A stretch of 64,000 bases of DNA from Bacillota bacterium (GTDB lineage Bacteria; Bacillota; Sulfobacillia; RBS10-35; JAJYVN01). Below, piece by piece: positions 1 through 9,285 of this stretch. Each line of letters starts with the position of its first letter. Within the stretch, counting starts at the first letter, position 1. Location of the stretch: positions 1 to 64,000 of the forward strand of contig JAJZMB010000072.1 of the NCBI GenBank assembly GCA_021803205.1. Direction: 5' to 3'. The notes beneath the pieces were generated by a model. That model made no database searches and was not told the DNA's origin. It saw only the letters and a program-made list of their open reading frames with translations. The position numbers were made by a program, and so were the translations under genes.

Positions 1-150
1 GAGATTGATGGCGGTGGCCTGTACGGCCCCGTGCAAGGCGTTGACGCGGACGTTGAAGTCCACATCGGCCGGGTTGGGATCAGGATCGGCCGCCGGCGGG
101 GTCGGAATCCCTAGCGCACCGGAATCCCTGGTCGTCCGCGCCGCTCCCAA
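1..150 (-). CDS. Hypothetical protein, N-terminal part only (runs off the left edge)
   Basis: An open frame reads leftwards off the window from a TTG at 150. A GGAGG sits 7 nt upstream of that TTG, which is why I chose this start. About 50 residues are visible. The last part (reading VDFNVRVNALHGAVQATAIN) looks like ordinary protein, while the first 25 residues are Pro/Ala/Asp-rich. No family is recognised. It lies downstream of, and in the same direction as, the acyl-CoA thioesterase, so the two could be cotranscribed. A chance high-GC frame is possible. Confidence 0.4.
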   Translation of the reverse strand, partial: MGAARTTRDSGALGIPTPPAADPDPNPADVDFNVRVNALHGAVQATAINL

Positions 151-327
151 ACCCTCGCCTCCCCGGCGCCGTCGTTTCTGCGGGCGGGCGGGACCTCCTG
201 GGCACGCCGGATCAAGGGGCGGCGCCGCAACGGGTGCGCCGGAATATACGTTTGCCGGGGCCGCAGCGAGGGGTGCGGGGCATATTGAAAGGCGAGAGGC
301 GCACGCCGCCGACCGGCCGCTGCGGCA

Positions 328-1287
328 TCAAGCCTGCGCGGTGCGGCGCTCGCGCCTCCGCCGCGCCGCCTCCGCGCGAGCCGCCTCGTACGGGCCCTGC
401 GGCAGCAGGGGCGGTAGTGGCGCGGGGCGGCCGTCGGGGCCCAGGGCCACGTAGGTGAAGGCACAGCGGGCGACTGCCGCCGCGGCGCGCCCGTACCGCG
501 GGCGTTGCCACACATCCACCATCACCTCCATGGAGGTGCGGAAGGTCGCGGTCAGATACGAGCGGAGGGTGACGACATCTCCGGCCGGCACGGGGCGGAG
601 GAACGGGACGTCGTCGACGGCCGCAGTCACGGTCGGGATACCCGCATGGCGGCTGGCGGTGATGGCCGCCAATTCGTCCGCAAGGCCGAGGATCCAGCCG
701 GCGGACGCCTGTCCCGTCGCGGAGGCGTGTCGGCCGTGCACGATGCGGCTCATGCTCTCCTGCGCCAGGCGCTCCGCGTCCTCTGGCCCGGGAGGCGGCG
801 GGGACGTCGTCTCCAGGTCGCGGGCGGTCAGGCGCGCGTCTCGCCGCGCTTGGGCCGAGACGTACGCCGCGCGCTCCTCCGGCGTGACGGGCACGATCTG
901 CGGCAGGGGCGCGGGGCGCCCGCCCTCGTCCAGGCCGACCACCGTGAGCGTCGCCTGCGCCGTGTGCCATTGCCGCCCGGTGAGCGGATTCTCGCCGATC
1001 ACCTGTACCCGGATCTCCATCGACGTGCGAAAGGTGCGCGTGGCCTGCGCGACGAGCCGCATCCGCTCAAAGGCGTGGATGCCGGCCGAGAAGGTCAGAC
1101 GGTCGAGGTGCGCCGTGACGACGGTGCGGCCGGAGAGATGGGCGGCGAGCGATGTCGCCAGGTCGTCCACGCGCTGCATCACATAGCCGCCGAAGACGCT
1201 CTGGTAGGAGTTGAGGTCCCGCGGCCGGACGACCAGCGCCAGTTCGGCGCGGCAGGCGGGCGCCGGCAGGGAGTGGTGGTCGGTCAC
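328..1287 (-). CDS. Acyl-CoA thioesterase, tandem hotdog domains
   Basis: About 319 aa starting at GTG, with an AGGAG upstream. It contains two hotdog (4HBT) domains in tandem. The first, near residues 15-140, carries the NSYQSVFGGYVMQRVDDLA signature of the YkhA/ACOT acyl-CoA hydrolase group. The second, roughly 175-290, carries a matching HGRHASATGQASAGWILGLA segment. Both repeats contain a TFRTSMEI/TFRTSMEV motif, so the internal duplication is visible. The family hydrolyses acyl-CoA to free acid and CoA in the cytoplasm; chain-length preference cannot be read from sequence. The C-terminal 30 residues are Arg/Ala-rich. Sure about family, unsure about substrate. Confidence 0.85.
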   Translation of the reverse strand: MTDHHSLPAPACRAELALVVRPRDLNSYQSVFGGYVMQRVDDLATSLAAHLSGRTVVTAHLDRLTFSAGIHAFERMRLVAQATRTFRTSMEIRVQVIGENPLTGRQWHTAQATLTVVGLDEGGRPAPLPQIVPVTPEERAAYVSAQARRDARLTARDLETTSPPPPGPEDAERLAQESMSRIVHGRHASATGQASAGWILGLADELAAITASRHAGIPTVTAAVDDVPFLRPVPAGDVVTLRSYLTATFRTSMEVMVDVWQRPRYGRAAAAVARCAFTYVALGPDGRPAPLPPLLPQGPYEAARAEAARRRRERRTAQA

Positions 1288-1443
1288 GGCGGCATCTGCT
1301 CCTCCCGGACGCCCGGTGTCACGTAGCGTCGTGGGGTTCTCGCCGGCCGGCGCCTGTCCTGCGCGCGGATCACGCTGCGACCGGGCGGACGGTGAGGGCG
1401 CACGGACTCAGAACCGGAGGGCGCCATGCTCCGTCCCAGACGA

Positions 1444-3462
1444 TCACGACCCGCGCATGGCGCGGTAAAACGGCGCACCGGGCAGTCCCTGCGCGTGCAG
1501 GAGCGCGACGCAGTCGGCGACGGGCAGGGGGAGGGCGGGCAGGTGGGGCAGGGGGGAGGTGGTGCCCCACCCGGCAAGGCCCGCCCGCATGGTGGCCTCG
1601 GCCCGTCTGTAGTAGGGGGTATTCTGGTCGCCGTGCTCGCGGTACACGGAGAGTTGCAGCGGGAATATCCAGGCGGCGTATGCGGCGTCGGTCCGGGCCG
1701 CCGCCGTGTGCCCGACAGCCCGCAGGTCGGAGGCCAGTTGCGCCGCGAAGTCGGGGCTGTAGGGGAAGTCCTTCAAGGCCGCCTGCTGGGCGCAGGCGGA
1801 CGCCGGGCTCGGGGCCCGCAGGCGCAGGAGCGCCGCGGTGGCCGCCCACACGTCCCCGTCAAAGGGGTCCAGACTCAGGGCGGCCGACAGGTCTGTGCGC
1901 GCGGTGGCGAGCAGTGACGCCGGGGGCTGCGCGCCGGCGGCGTATGCAGCCTGCACCGCGGCATCCCCGGCTGCGGCCGCGTCCCGTTCCGAGGCGGGGT
2001 CTGCCGCGTGGGCTGCCTCCAGTCCCGGCAGCGCCGCGGCGGGGTGGCCGGACTCCACCAGTGGCCAGGCCTGTGCGAACGCCTGCTGCGCCGCCCACGG
2101 CGCGTGCAGGGTGATCGCGCAGGCCAGGGCCCCGAGCGCCACCACGGACCCGAGTCCGCGCCCGAGCCACGGTGGGCGCACCGGACCGCTCGCGCCCGCC
2201 GCTCCGATCAGGATCGCCGCAGTCAGGCAAAGGAGTGCCTGCACCGGCAGCACGAAGGCCGTCACCTCAAAGCCGCCCTGCAGGGCCACGCCGAGGAGGG
2301 CCGCCGCCAGGGCCGCGCCCACCGCACGGGCATCCGTCCCCCGGCGGCGCAGTCCGCGCACGGTGACCCAGGCCAACAGCGCGATGCCGAACAGCAGGGC
2401 GGCGGTCCCGACGAGGCCGGATTCCGCCGCCCACTGCAGCAGATCGTTGTCGGCGCTGCCGGGTACGTCGATCAGCGTATAGGTCCCGTGCGCACCGAGC
2501 GGCGCATGCGCCGCGTACAGGACCTCCAACCCTCCCGGGCCGGCTCCTAGGAGCGGACGGGCATGGAGAACCGAGAGGGCGTCGTGCCAGGTGAAGAATC
2601 TGCTGGCGACATCACCCCCGTGCTGGACGCTGATGCCGTGGACGCGGAAGAGGACTCCCGGGACGCGGAGGGCGACAAGACCCGCGGCCAGGGTGATGCA
2701 GGCCGCCGCGAGCAGGGCGTGGGACCTGCGTTCGGCCGGAACGGCGAGGATCGTCACGAACACGCACAGGAACAGACCGAGGTAGGCGGCGCGGGAAAAC
2801 GTGAGCGGCAGCGCCGCGGCCATCGGCAGGAGGGCGACGAGCCCCGCCAGGCGGAGGAGCACCGAGCGCGTGCCGACCGCCAAGCCCGTTGCGCCGCCGA
2901 TGCACAAAAGCAGTGCCGCACCCAGGACATTGGGGTTGCGCAGGGTGGCTGAGATGCGCACCGGGATGATGGCGGCCACGGCCGGCCCGGTCCAGGCCAC
3001 CGGGGTCGGCTGCCCGGCGCTGAACTGCCGCAGTCCACTCAGGGCCAGCCAGACGCCGATCGCAGCCAGGCAGAACAGGGCCGCGGGGATGCCGCCGCGC
3101 GTGCCGACGGCTGCCACAAAGGCGAAAAAGAGCAGGGCCATGGCGAGCAAGCCTTCCAGGTCGGTGCGGGCGTCGTGGGGATAGAGCGCGTGGGCCTCCG
3201 CTGCCCAGAGGGCCAGAAGCGGCAGGGCGAAGGCCAGCGCCGCGGAGGGGCTGGGCGCGTCCGTCCTGCGCGAGAGCAGCATGAGGCCCCCGGCCAATCC
3301 GCCGGCCAAAGCCATCAGCGGGAGAATGTGGGCATAGGAGAAGAAACCGTTGGTCGAGTTCGCGGCTGAGAAGAGGGCGATCGGCGCGACCAGGGGGCCG
3401 CGCCGCAGGATCCAGAGCAGGGATGCCAGCGCGCAGGCACCGACCAGCAACTGCCCGGACAT
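1444..3462 (-). CDS. O-antigen ligase/polymerase-like membrane protein with soluble helical C-terminus
   Basis: The frame is open for another 308 codons upstream, but that stretch is low-complexity. The ATG at 3462 (MSGQLLVGACALAS) opens the first transmembrane helix, so I start there, giving 672 aa. About a dozen hydrophobic helices fill residues 1-440. They include the RNPNVLGAALLL and LTFSRAAYLGLF segments and a large loop with HDALSVLHARPLLGAGPGG, typical of the Wzy/O-antigen ligase (Wzy_C) family. The last 200 residues are soluble and alpha-helical, TPR-like. Members polymerise or ligate surface glycans at the membrane exterior. It is isolated from other glycan genes here, so the substrate is unknown. 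Confidence 0.75.
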   Translation of the reverse strand: MSGQLLVGACALASLLWILRRGPLVAPIALFSAANSTNGFFSYAHILPLMALAGGLAGGLMLLSRRTDAPSPSAALAFALPLLALWAAEAHALYPHDARTDLEGLLAMALLFFAFVAAVGTRGGIPAALFCLAAIGVWLALSGLRQFSAGQPTPVAWTGPAVAAIIPVRISATLRNPNVLGAALLLCIGGATGLAVGTRSVLLRLAGLVALLPMAAALPLTFSRAAYLGLFLCVFVTILAVPAERRSHALLAAACITLAAGLVALRVPGVLFRVHGISVQHGGDVASRFFTWHDALSVLHARPLLGAGPGGLEVLYAAHAPLGAHGTYTLIDVPGSADNDLLQWAAESGLVGTAALLFGIALLAWVTVRGLRRRGTDARAVGAALAAALLGVALQGGFEVTAFVLPVQALLCLTAAILIGAAGASGPVRPPWLGRGLGSVVALGALACAITLHAPWAAQQAFAQAWPLVESGHPAAALPGLEAAHAADPASERDAAAAGDAAVQAAYAAGAQPPASLLATARTDLSAALSLDPFDGDVWAATAALLRLRAPSPASACAQQAALKDFPYSPDFAAQLASDLRAVGHTAAARTDAAYAAWIFPLQLSVYREHGDQNTPYYRRAEATMRAGLAGWGTTSPLPHLPALPLPVADCVALLHAQGLPGAPFYRAMRGS

Positions 3463-4034
3463 GAGCGCAGTGCCCGCTGGAGAATATATGTTCCCCCCCG
3501 ATCCGCCGCCGGGAGTGGCGGGGGTGGGATTCGAGCCGCCGACGAGGCGGCGGGCGCGGCGAGTCCCGACGCCCGGCAGTTCGTCGACTCCGCCGGCTGC
3601 GGGCTCGCCGCCCTGCTGCTCCCGGTGGTGCTGTGCCTCCATGCAGAACCCCTCCGGCCTGCCATTGCTCGAATCACGGCATTGTCCGGACCCAGCGCCC
3701 CGCGGCGGGAGACTGTGCCGGAGCTGCGCCTGCCGCCTCTGGCACCGTTGCCGTGCCCCGCCGTCCGGCTTCCCCGCCCATGCATTCGACGTCTCCGGTC
3801 CACTCCATGCTGTTACGCTCGCCGCGGACCGGCAACCCCGGGCCCCTGCGCGGCAGGCGGCGCCCGCGAGCGGTGCTTGCCGCGGGGCACGTGGTGCTGC
3901 GGCGGTCGGGGACGACGTGTACGGCGAGCGCCGAGCTCTCTGCGCAGTCGGGCGCAGCGACGGCGCCACACGGCCTGAGCGTTGGCGCGCGGGCCGAGGT
4001 CTCGGCGCGCGTTCTGGGGGGCGGCGCAGCCGGC
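3463..4034. other. Gene-free gap upstream of the ligase-like gene
   Basis: No convincing coding frame. On the minus strand, 3515-3540 resembles the 3' part of a tRNA (a TCGAATCCCACC stretch) but no complete cloverleaf can be built. A TATATT-like segment at 3483-3488 could be part of a minus-strand promoter. The rest is GC-rich and featureless to me. Confidence 0.4.
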
Positions 4035-4064
4035 TTGACACCTCGGGCCCGGCCGGCCTACGAT
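4035..4064 (+). promoter_or_regulatory. Promoter of the sulfate-assimilation genes
   Basis: A TTGACA box at 4035-4040 and TACGAT at 4059-4064 are separated by 18 nt, close to the housekeeping sigma consensus. Transcription would start near 4071. The first 45 nt of the transcript are unusually AT-rich for this genome and contain AATC-N7-GATT symmetry at 4083-4097. That symmetry could be a regulator site. Confidence 0.6.
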
Positions 4065-4384
4065 CGGCGACGATACATTGATAATCCGATAGAGATTTAG
4101 GTATTTTCTGCGGTCGCCGTGGCGGCGCGATGCCGGTGTTTTCCGTTAATCGCCAAACCGCGGCGGCGCACATAGCGTGGACCGGTCGCGGGCCACCCGG
4201 GGAAGCGGTCCGCCCGGAGCCCGCGGCGACGACGGGGTGGGTGCCGGCCGGGCCATCCGCAGCGACCGGGGGTTCGGGCGCGGTGGGTTCTCCCGCTGCC
4301 TGCGCCGGGCCAGGACGCGTCGGCGGCGCGTCCCGGCGAGGGCTTGCCGGCGTGCGCACCCCGCGAACGGAAGGGGTTGGAGTC

Positions 4385-5170
4385 ATGTCCGGAGAGATCC
4401 GGACGGGCGTTCCGCGCCCGCAGGACGGGTCTGCGGCATCGGGGGCACCCTCAGGGCCCGTGCGGCGGGAGGAGGCGGCCTGGGAGTCCGCCGAGTTGGC
4501 CGCGCAGAACGAGGTGTTCGAGCGCCGGGGTGGCCCGGCCGAGGATGTCCTCGTCTGGATGGCGAATCGCTATCGGCCGGAGGTGGCGCTCGCCTGTTCC
4601 TTCGGTCTCGAGGACTGTGCCCTGGTCGACATGCTCAGCCGCCACGCGCCGAATGTCGGTATCTTCTATCTGGATACGCAGTTGCTCTTTCCAGAGGCTC
4701 ACGCGACCCGGGACCGGCTGATGGAGCGCTATGCCATCCGACCGCTCCGGATCCTGCCGCGGCTGGACCCGGAGGCGCAGGCGGCGGAGTTCGGGCCGGC
4801 ACTGTGGGCCAGACACCCCGACGCGTGCTGTGCCATGCGCAAGATCCAGCCCCTGCAGGCGTTCCTGGCCACCCAGCGCGCCTGGATCACCGGCATCCGG
4901 CGTGAGCAGTCCCCGACGCGGCTACACGCGCCGTTTGTGGAATGGGATCGGCAGTTCGGACTGGCCAAGGCCAATCCCCTCGCCGCCTGGACCGCGGCCG
5001 ACGCTTGGCGGTACGTGCGCGACCACGCCGTGCCGTACAACCCGCTCCACGACTGCGGCTTTCCGAGCATCGGCTGCTGGCCCTGCACCCGCGCGGTGCA
5101 GCCCGGTGAGGACGCGCGCGCCGGCCGCTGGTCGGGATTCGCCAAGACGGAGTGCGGCCTCCACCAGTGA
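4385..5170 (+). CDS. cysH: Adenylyl-sulfate (APS/PAPS) reductase, Fe-S type
   Basis: 261 aa from the ATG at 4385, which has a purine-rich ribosome site. Longer in-frame starts add only Gly/Ala/Pro-rich sequence. It is a PP-loop reductase: LACSFGLED near residue 70, YLDTQLLF near 95, and the KTECGLH tail with the catalytic Cys at about 257. Cys pairs CC at 138-139 and CxxC at 221-224 are the [4Fe-4S] ligands that mark the APS-using class, so APS to sulfite and AMP is the likely reaction. PAPS use is not excluded. It is followed 89 nt downstream by sat, giving a two-step assimilatory sulfate reduction unit. The implied 5' leader is over 300 nt. Confidence 0.9.
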   Translation: MSGEIRTGVPRPQDGSAASGAPSGPVRREEAAWESAELAAQNEVFERRGGPAEDVLVWMANRYRPEVALACSFGLEDCALVDMLSRHAPNVGIFYLDTQLLFPEAHATRDRLMERYAIRPLRILPRLDPEAQAAEFGPALWARHPDACCAMRKIQPLQAFLATQRAWITGIRREQSPTRLHAPFVEWDRQFGLAKANPLAAWTAADAWRYVRDHAVPYNPLHDCGFPSIGCWPCTRAVQPGEDARAGRWSGFAKTECGLHQ

Positions 5171-5259
5171 CGGGACGGGTGCGGCGGCGGTCCGCCGTCG
5201 CACCCGCGTCCCGCTTCCGGACGCCGTCCCGCTCGCGCCACAACGAGGAGGCTGATGAA

Positions 5260-6519
5260 TTGTCCGGCGATGCCGCCCCGACCCGTGCCGATGCCTCATC
5301 CCCGCTTCCGGCCCCCGTCCCCGCGGGTTCGCGCACGCCGCCGCCGTTCGCGGAGCCCGGGCCGGTCCGCCCGCACGGGGGTCGGCTGATCCAACGGCTG
5401 CTGCCCGCGGATGAGGCCGCGCTCGAGGCGGGGCGTGCCGTCGAACTCCGGGCCCTGCCGCTGGATGCACGGGGGGTCTCCGACGTAGAGATGATCGCGA
5501 CCGGCGCCATGAGTCCGCTCGTCGGATTCCTCGGCCGGCGGGACTACGACGCCGTCCTGCAGACGATGCATCTCGGCCCCGCTTACGGCGGCGTGGTCTG
5601 GTCCCTGCCCGTCGTCCTGCCGGCGGAGCTGGACGTGGCCCGCGGGCTGCGGGACGGAGAGGACGTGGCCTTGGTCGCGCCCGATGGACCCATGGCCATC
5701 CTGACGGTTGAGGAGATATTCGTCCGCGACCTGGAGCGGGAGGCGCGCGCCGTGTACGGCACGACCGACCCCTCCCACCCCGGCGTGGCGACGACGCTCG
5801 CGCAGCCCAAGGCGGCGGTGGCCGGTCCCATCCGCGTCTTACGTCTCCCCGTGCCGGATTTTCCCGAACTGCACCTCTCTCCCCTTCAGACGCGACAGGC
5901 CATGGCAGAGCGCGGCTGGCGCACGATGGCCGGCTTCCAGACGCGCAATCCCGTCCACCGGGCGCATGAGTACATCCAGAAGTGCGCCCTGGAGATCGTC
6001 GATGGTCTGCTGCTGCACCCGCTGGTCGGTCAGACCAAGAGTGACGACGTGCCCGCGCCCACGCGCATCCGGTCCTATGAAGTGCTGTTTCAGAACTACT
6101 ACCCCCAGGACCGCGTTCTGCTCGCAGTCTTCCCTGCCGCCATGCGTTACGCCGGACCAAGGGAGGCGGTCTTCCACGCGTTGTGCCGCAAGAACTACGG
6201 CTGCACCCACTTCATCGTCGGGCGCGACCATGCCGGGGTCGGCGGTTTTTACGGGGCCTTCGATGCCCAGCGGCTGGTGGTGGAGCACGCCGCCGAGATC
6301 GGCATCACCCCGCTGCCGTTCGAAAACGCGTTCTTCTGCCGCCGTTGCGACGGAATGGCGACGATCAAGACCTGCCCGCATCCCGAGGCGGACCGCGTCT
6401 CGCTCTCGGGGACAGCGGTCCGCGAAATGCTCCGTCGGGGGGAGACCCCGCCCCCGGAGTACAGCCGACCGGAGGTGGGCCGCCTGCTCGCCGAGGCGAT
6501 GCGGGGTCGGACGGAGTAG
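5260..6519 (+). CDS. sat: Sulfate adenylyltransferase (ATP sulfurylase)
   Basis: 419 aa from TTG at 5260. A GAGGAGG lies 8 nt upstream and decides the start, since the frame is open further up without a ribosome site. Family motifs are present in order: the QTRNPVHRAHEY nucleotide-binding motif, GRDHAGVGGFYG, and SLSGTAVREMLRRGE near the C-terminus. The length fits the single-chain bacterial/archaeal Sat rather than CysD/CysN. It makes APS from ATP and sulfate in the cytoplasm, feeding the reductase encoded just upstream. No APS kinase is fused or adjacent, which supports direct APS reduction. Confidence 0.93.
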   Translation: MSGDAAPTRADASSPLPAPVPAGSRTPPPFAEPGPVRPHGGRLIQRLLPADEAALEAGRAVELRALPLDARGVSDVEMIATGAMSPLVGFLGRRDYDAVLQTMHLGPAYGGVVWSLPVVLPAELDVARGLRDGEDVALVAPDGPMAILTVEEIFVRDLEREARAVYGTTDPSHPGVATTLAQPKAAVAGPIRVLRLPVPDFPELHLSPLQTRQAMAERGWRTMAGFQTRNPVHRAHEYIQKCALEIVDGLLLHPLVGQTKSDDVPAPTRIRSYEVLFQNYYPQDRVLLAVFPAAMRYAGPREAVFHALCRKNYGCTHFIVGRDHAGVGGFYGAFDAQRLVVEHAAEIGITPLPFENAFFCRRCDGMATIKTCPHPEADRVSLSGTAVREMLRRGETPPPEYSRPEVGRLLAEAMRGRTE

Positions 6520-7015
6520 GTCATAAGGGCCGTCGGGCACACCTGTCGCGACGTCCGCCGCGGCTGGTGGAACGGAGAAGCGCGGCGGCCCGGGGCGCCG
6601 CCTCGGGCCGCGCTGCCCACTGCGCGGGGGCTGTTCGCTCCTGGCGCACACGCTGCCGCTCGGTTCTGCCGCGTCTACCTGACGGCGTCGATGGAGGGGG
6701 GGGCAGTTAGGGTGGTCTTGCGCAACCTGTGATGTGGTGTTTCGGCCGGTCGCCTTCCGTGGTCGGAGCCCAGGCCTCCCGCCCGGTGGTGGGATGAGTC
6801 CGGCAGATACCCGCCCCTCCACATCGCACCGACAATTCAACAAATTTTGTCGCAGTTCCTGCCGTAAGGCGCTGCGCACGTCGGAAGAGGCATGCAACAG
6901 CGTGGGCGCCGCGGCGCGTGGCGGACTGATGAACGCTGGGGCACGGGGGCGCCGCGCCATTGTAAAGAATAATATGGGAATGTTTCCATAAACAAGGACA
7001 ACAGGGGATGGAGGA
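6520..7015. other. Gap between sat and the transposase remnant, with AT-rich palindromes
   Basis: No gene seen. Two AT-rich islands stand out in otherwise GC-rich DNA. One, near 6831-6854, has a CGACAA/TTGTCG inverted repeat. The other, near 6973-6990, reads TATGGGAATGTTTCCATA and is nearly palindromic. The second lies about 25 nt before the recognisable transposase homology and may be part of an old insertion. Confidence 0.4.
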
Positions 7016-7413
7016 GCAGCGGAGGCCTGGGCGGAGCCGCTGTGCCAAGCCCTGCTGGACGCGGGCGCGCCTCCGCTGTTGGCCGCTTTGCGCCAACTGG
7101 TGGCGGAGGACGACGATGCCGCCAACGAAGTGCGCCTGGGCCTCCAATACTCCTTAGCGAGAACGCTTCACGCACGCGATCCCCGGAGTTCTCCGCTGCC
7201 GCGCTCCCTCTGGGCTCCGGTATGGTCGAGGGTGGCTGTAAGCAGGTGGGTGAAGCGCGGGAAAAGGATGCGGGCATACGTTGGCGACACAAGGGGGCGC
7301 TGGCCGTCGCGAGTCTGCGCGCCGTCCACCGCTCCGGACAGTGGGCGCGGTTCTGGGCCAAGCAGCCCCAGATGCGCCGCCCCAGCGTTCGGAGCTTGAG
7401 GAACGCCGCTTGA
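7016..7413 (+). pseudogene. Decayed transposase, C-terminal fragment (ISKra4-like)
   Basis: Two frames together give a transposase C-terminus. From about 7016 one frame reads EAWAEPLCQALLDAG, then LLAALRQLVAEDDDAANEVR. Around 7150 the match moves to another frame, reading SENASRTRSPEFSAAALPLG, then SGMVEGGCKQ, and ending with RWRHKGALAVASLRA and QWARFW. The GSG-x-VE-xx-CK block followed by GxRW and a SLRA/SGxW end is what I associate with ISKra4-type transposases. The frameshift and missing N-terminus mean it is not functional. No flanking terminal repeats were identified. Confidence 0.65.
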
Positions 7414-8310
<897 letters not shown>

Positions 8311-8352
8311 GGGCGTCACGGCCGCGGGACGCGGGCGGAAAGGGGTGGAGCG

Positions 8353-9285
8353 ATGGCTCTCGGCGCGCATCTCTGTGACCTGGACGACTTGGATGCACAG
8401 GGCATCACCGATGTCCTGGATACGGCGGAGTCCATGGCAGAGATCCTGGCGCGGCCGATCCCGCGCGTGCCGGCGTTGCGGGGGCGGACCGTGATGCTCC
8501 TGTTCTACGAGGCGTCGACGCGGACGCGGCACTCCTTCGAACTCGCCTGCAAGGCGCTCGGCGCCGACAGCCTCAGCCTGGCGGCCGCGACCAGTTCCGT
8601 CGTCAAGGGCGAATCCCTGATCGATACCGTGCGCACCGCCCGTGCGCTCGGCGCTGACGCGGTGGTGTTGCGCCACCCGGCCAGCGGCGCGGCGCGGCTG
8701 GCCGCCACGCTGAACCTCTTGCCGGTCATCAACGCCGGCGACGGCATCCACGCCCACCCGACGCAGGCGCTGCTGGACGTCTTCACTGTGCGCCGACGCT
8801 TCGGCAGGCTCGCGGGGCTGCAGCTGACGATCGTCGGCGACATCCTGCACAGCCGTGTGGCGCGTTCTTCGGCTCTGGCCTTCGCCCGTATGGGGGTGAA
8901 GGTGGTGCTCTGCGGCCCGCCCACGGTGGTGCCGCCCGAGGCGGGTCCCGCCCTGGGCGCCCGGGTTTGCCACGACCTGACTGAGGCGTTGCGCGGGGCG
9001 GACGTCGTGATGGCGTTGCGGATCCAAAAGGAACGGCAGGACAGGGGCCTTTTGCCGAGCGCCGCCGAGTACCGCGCGCTCTGGGGCCTGGACGCGGGCC
9101 GGCTGGCCGCTGCGTGCCCGGGCGCCGTGCTGCTGCACCCCGGCCCGGTCAATCGCGGGGTGGAGCTCGCACCCGAGTTGCTCGATCGGCCCGAGGCGGC
9201 GGTGGACTCCCAGGTCCGCGCAGGGGTCGCGGTGCGGATGGCTGTGCTCTACATGCTGCTTGAGCAGGGGGCGGGCGCGGCATGA
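8353..9285 (+). CDS. pyrB: Aspartate carbamoyltransferase catalytic subunit
   Basis: 310 aa, ATG with GGGGTGGAG upstream. Carbamoyl-phosphate loop YEASTRTRHSFELA near residue 54, then SSVVKGESLIDT, HPTQALLDVFT and LLHPGPVNRGVEL are all in the expected order. It condenses carbamoyl phosphate with aspartate to carbamoyl-aspartate, the first committed pyrimidine step. It lies 42 nt after pyrR and overlaps pyrC by 4 nt (ATGA). Translational coupling and a stable PyrB-PyrC complex are therefore plausible, as in organisms where an inactive dihydroorotase-like subunit supports the transcarbamoylase. No pyrI-type regulatory subunit is present. Confidence 0.95.
   Translation: MALGAHLCDLDDLDAQGITDVLDTAESMAEILARPIPRVPALRGRTVMLLFYEASTRTRHSFELACKALGADSLSLAAATSSVVKGESLIDTVRTARALGADAVVLRHPASGAARLAATLNLLPVINAGDGIHAHPTQALLDVFTVRRRFGRLAGLQLTIVGDILHSRVARSSALAFARMGVKVVLCGPPTVVPPEAGPALGARVCHDLTEALRGADVVMALRIQKERQDRGLLPSAAEYRALWGLDAGRLAAACPGAVLLHPGPVNRGVELAPELLDRPEAAVDSQVRAGVAVRMAVLYMLLEQGAGAA

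Noticed and set aside
3505..3640. tRNA-like 3' half on the minus strand (TCGAATCCCACC followed by CCCGCCACTCCC)
   Set aside because: The T-stem pairs poorly, no anticodon arm with a sensible anticodon can be closed, and no matching 5' acceptor strand occurs within 100 nt. At most a relic.
3463..4386. N-terminal extension of the ligase-like frame to 980 aa
   Set aside because: The extra 308 codons are low-complexity Arg/Pro/Ala without homology; the first membrane helix begins right at the ATG at 3462.
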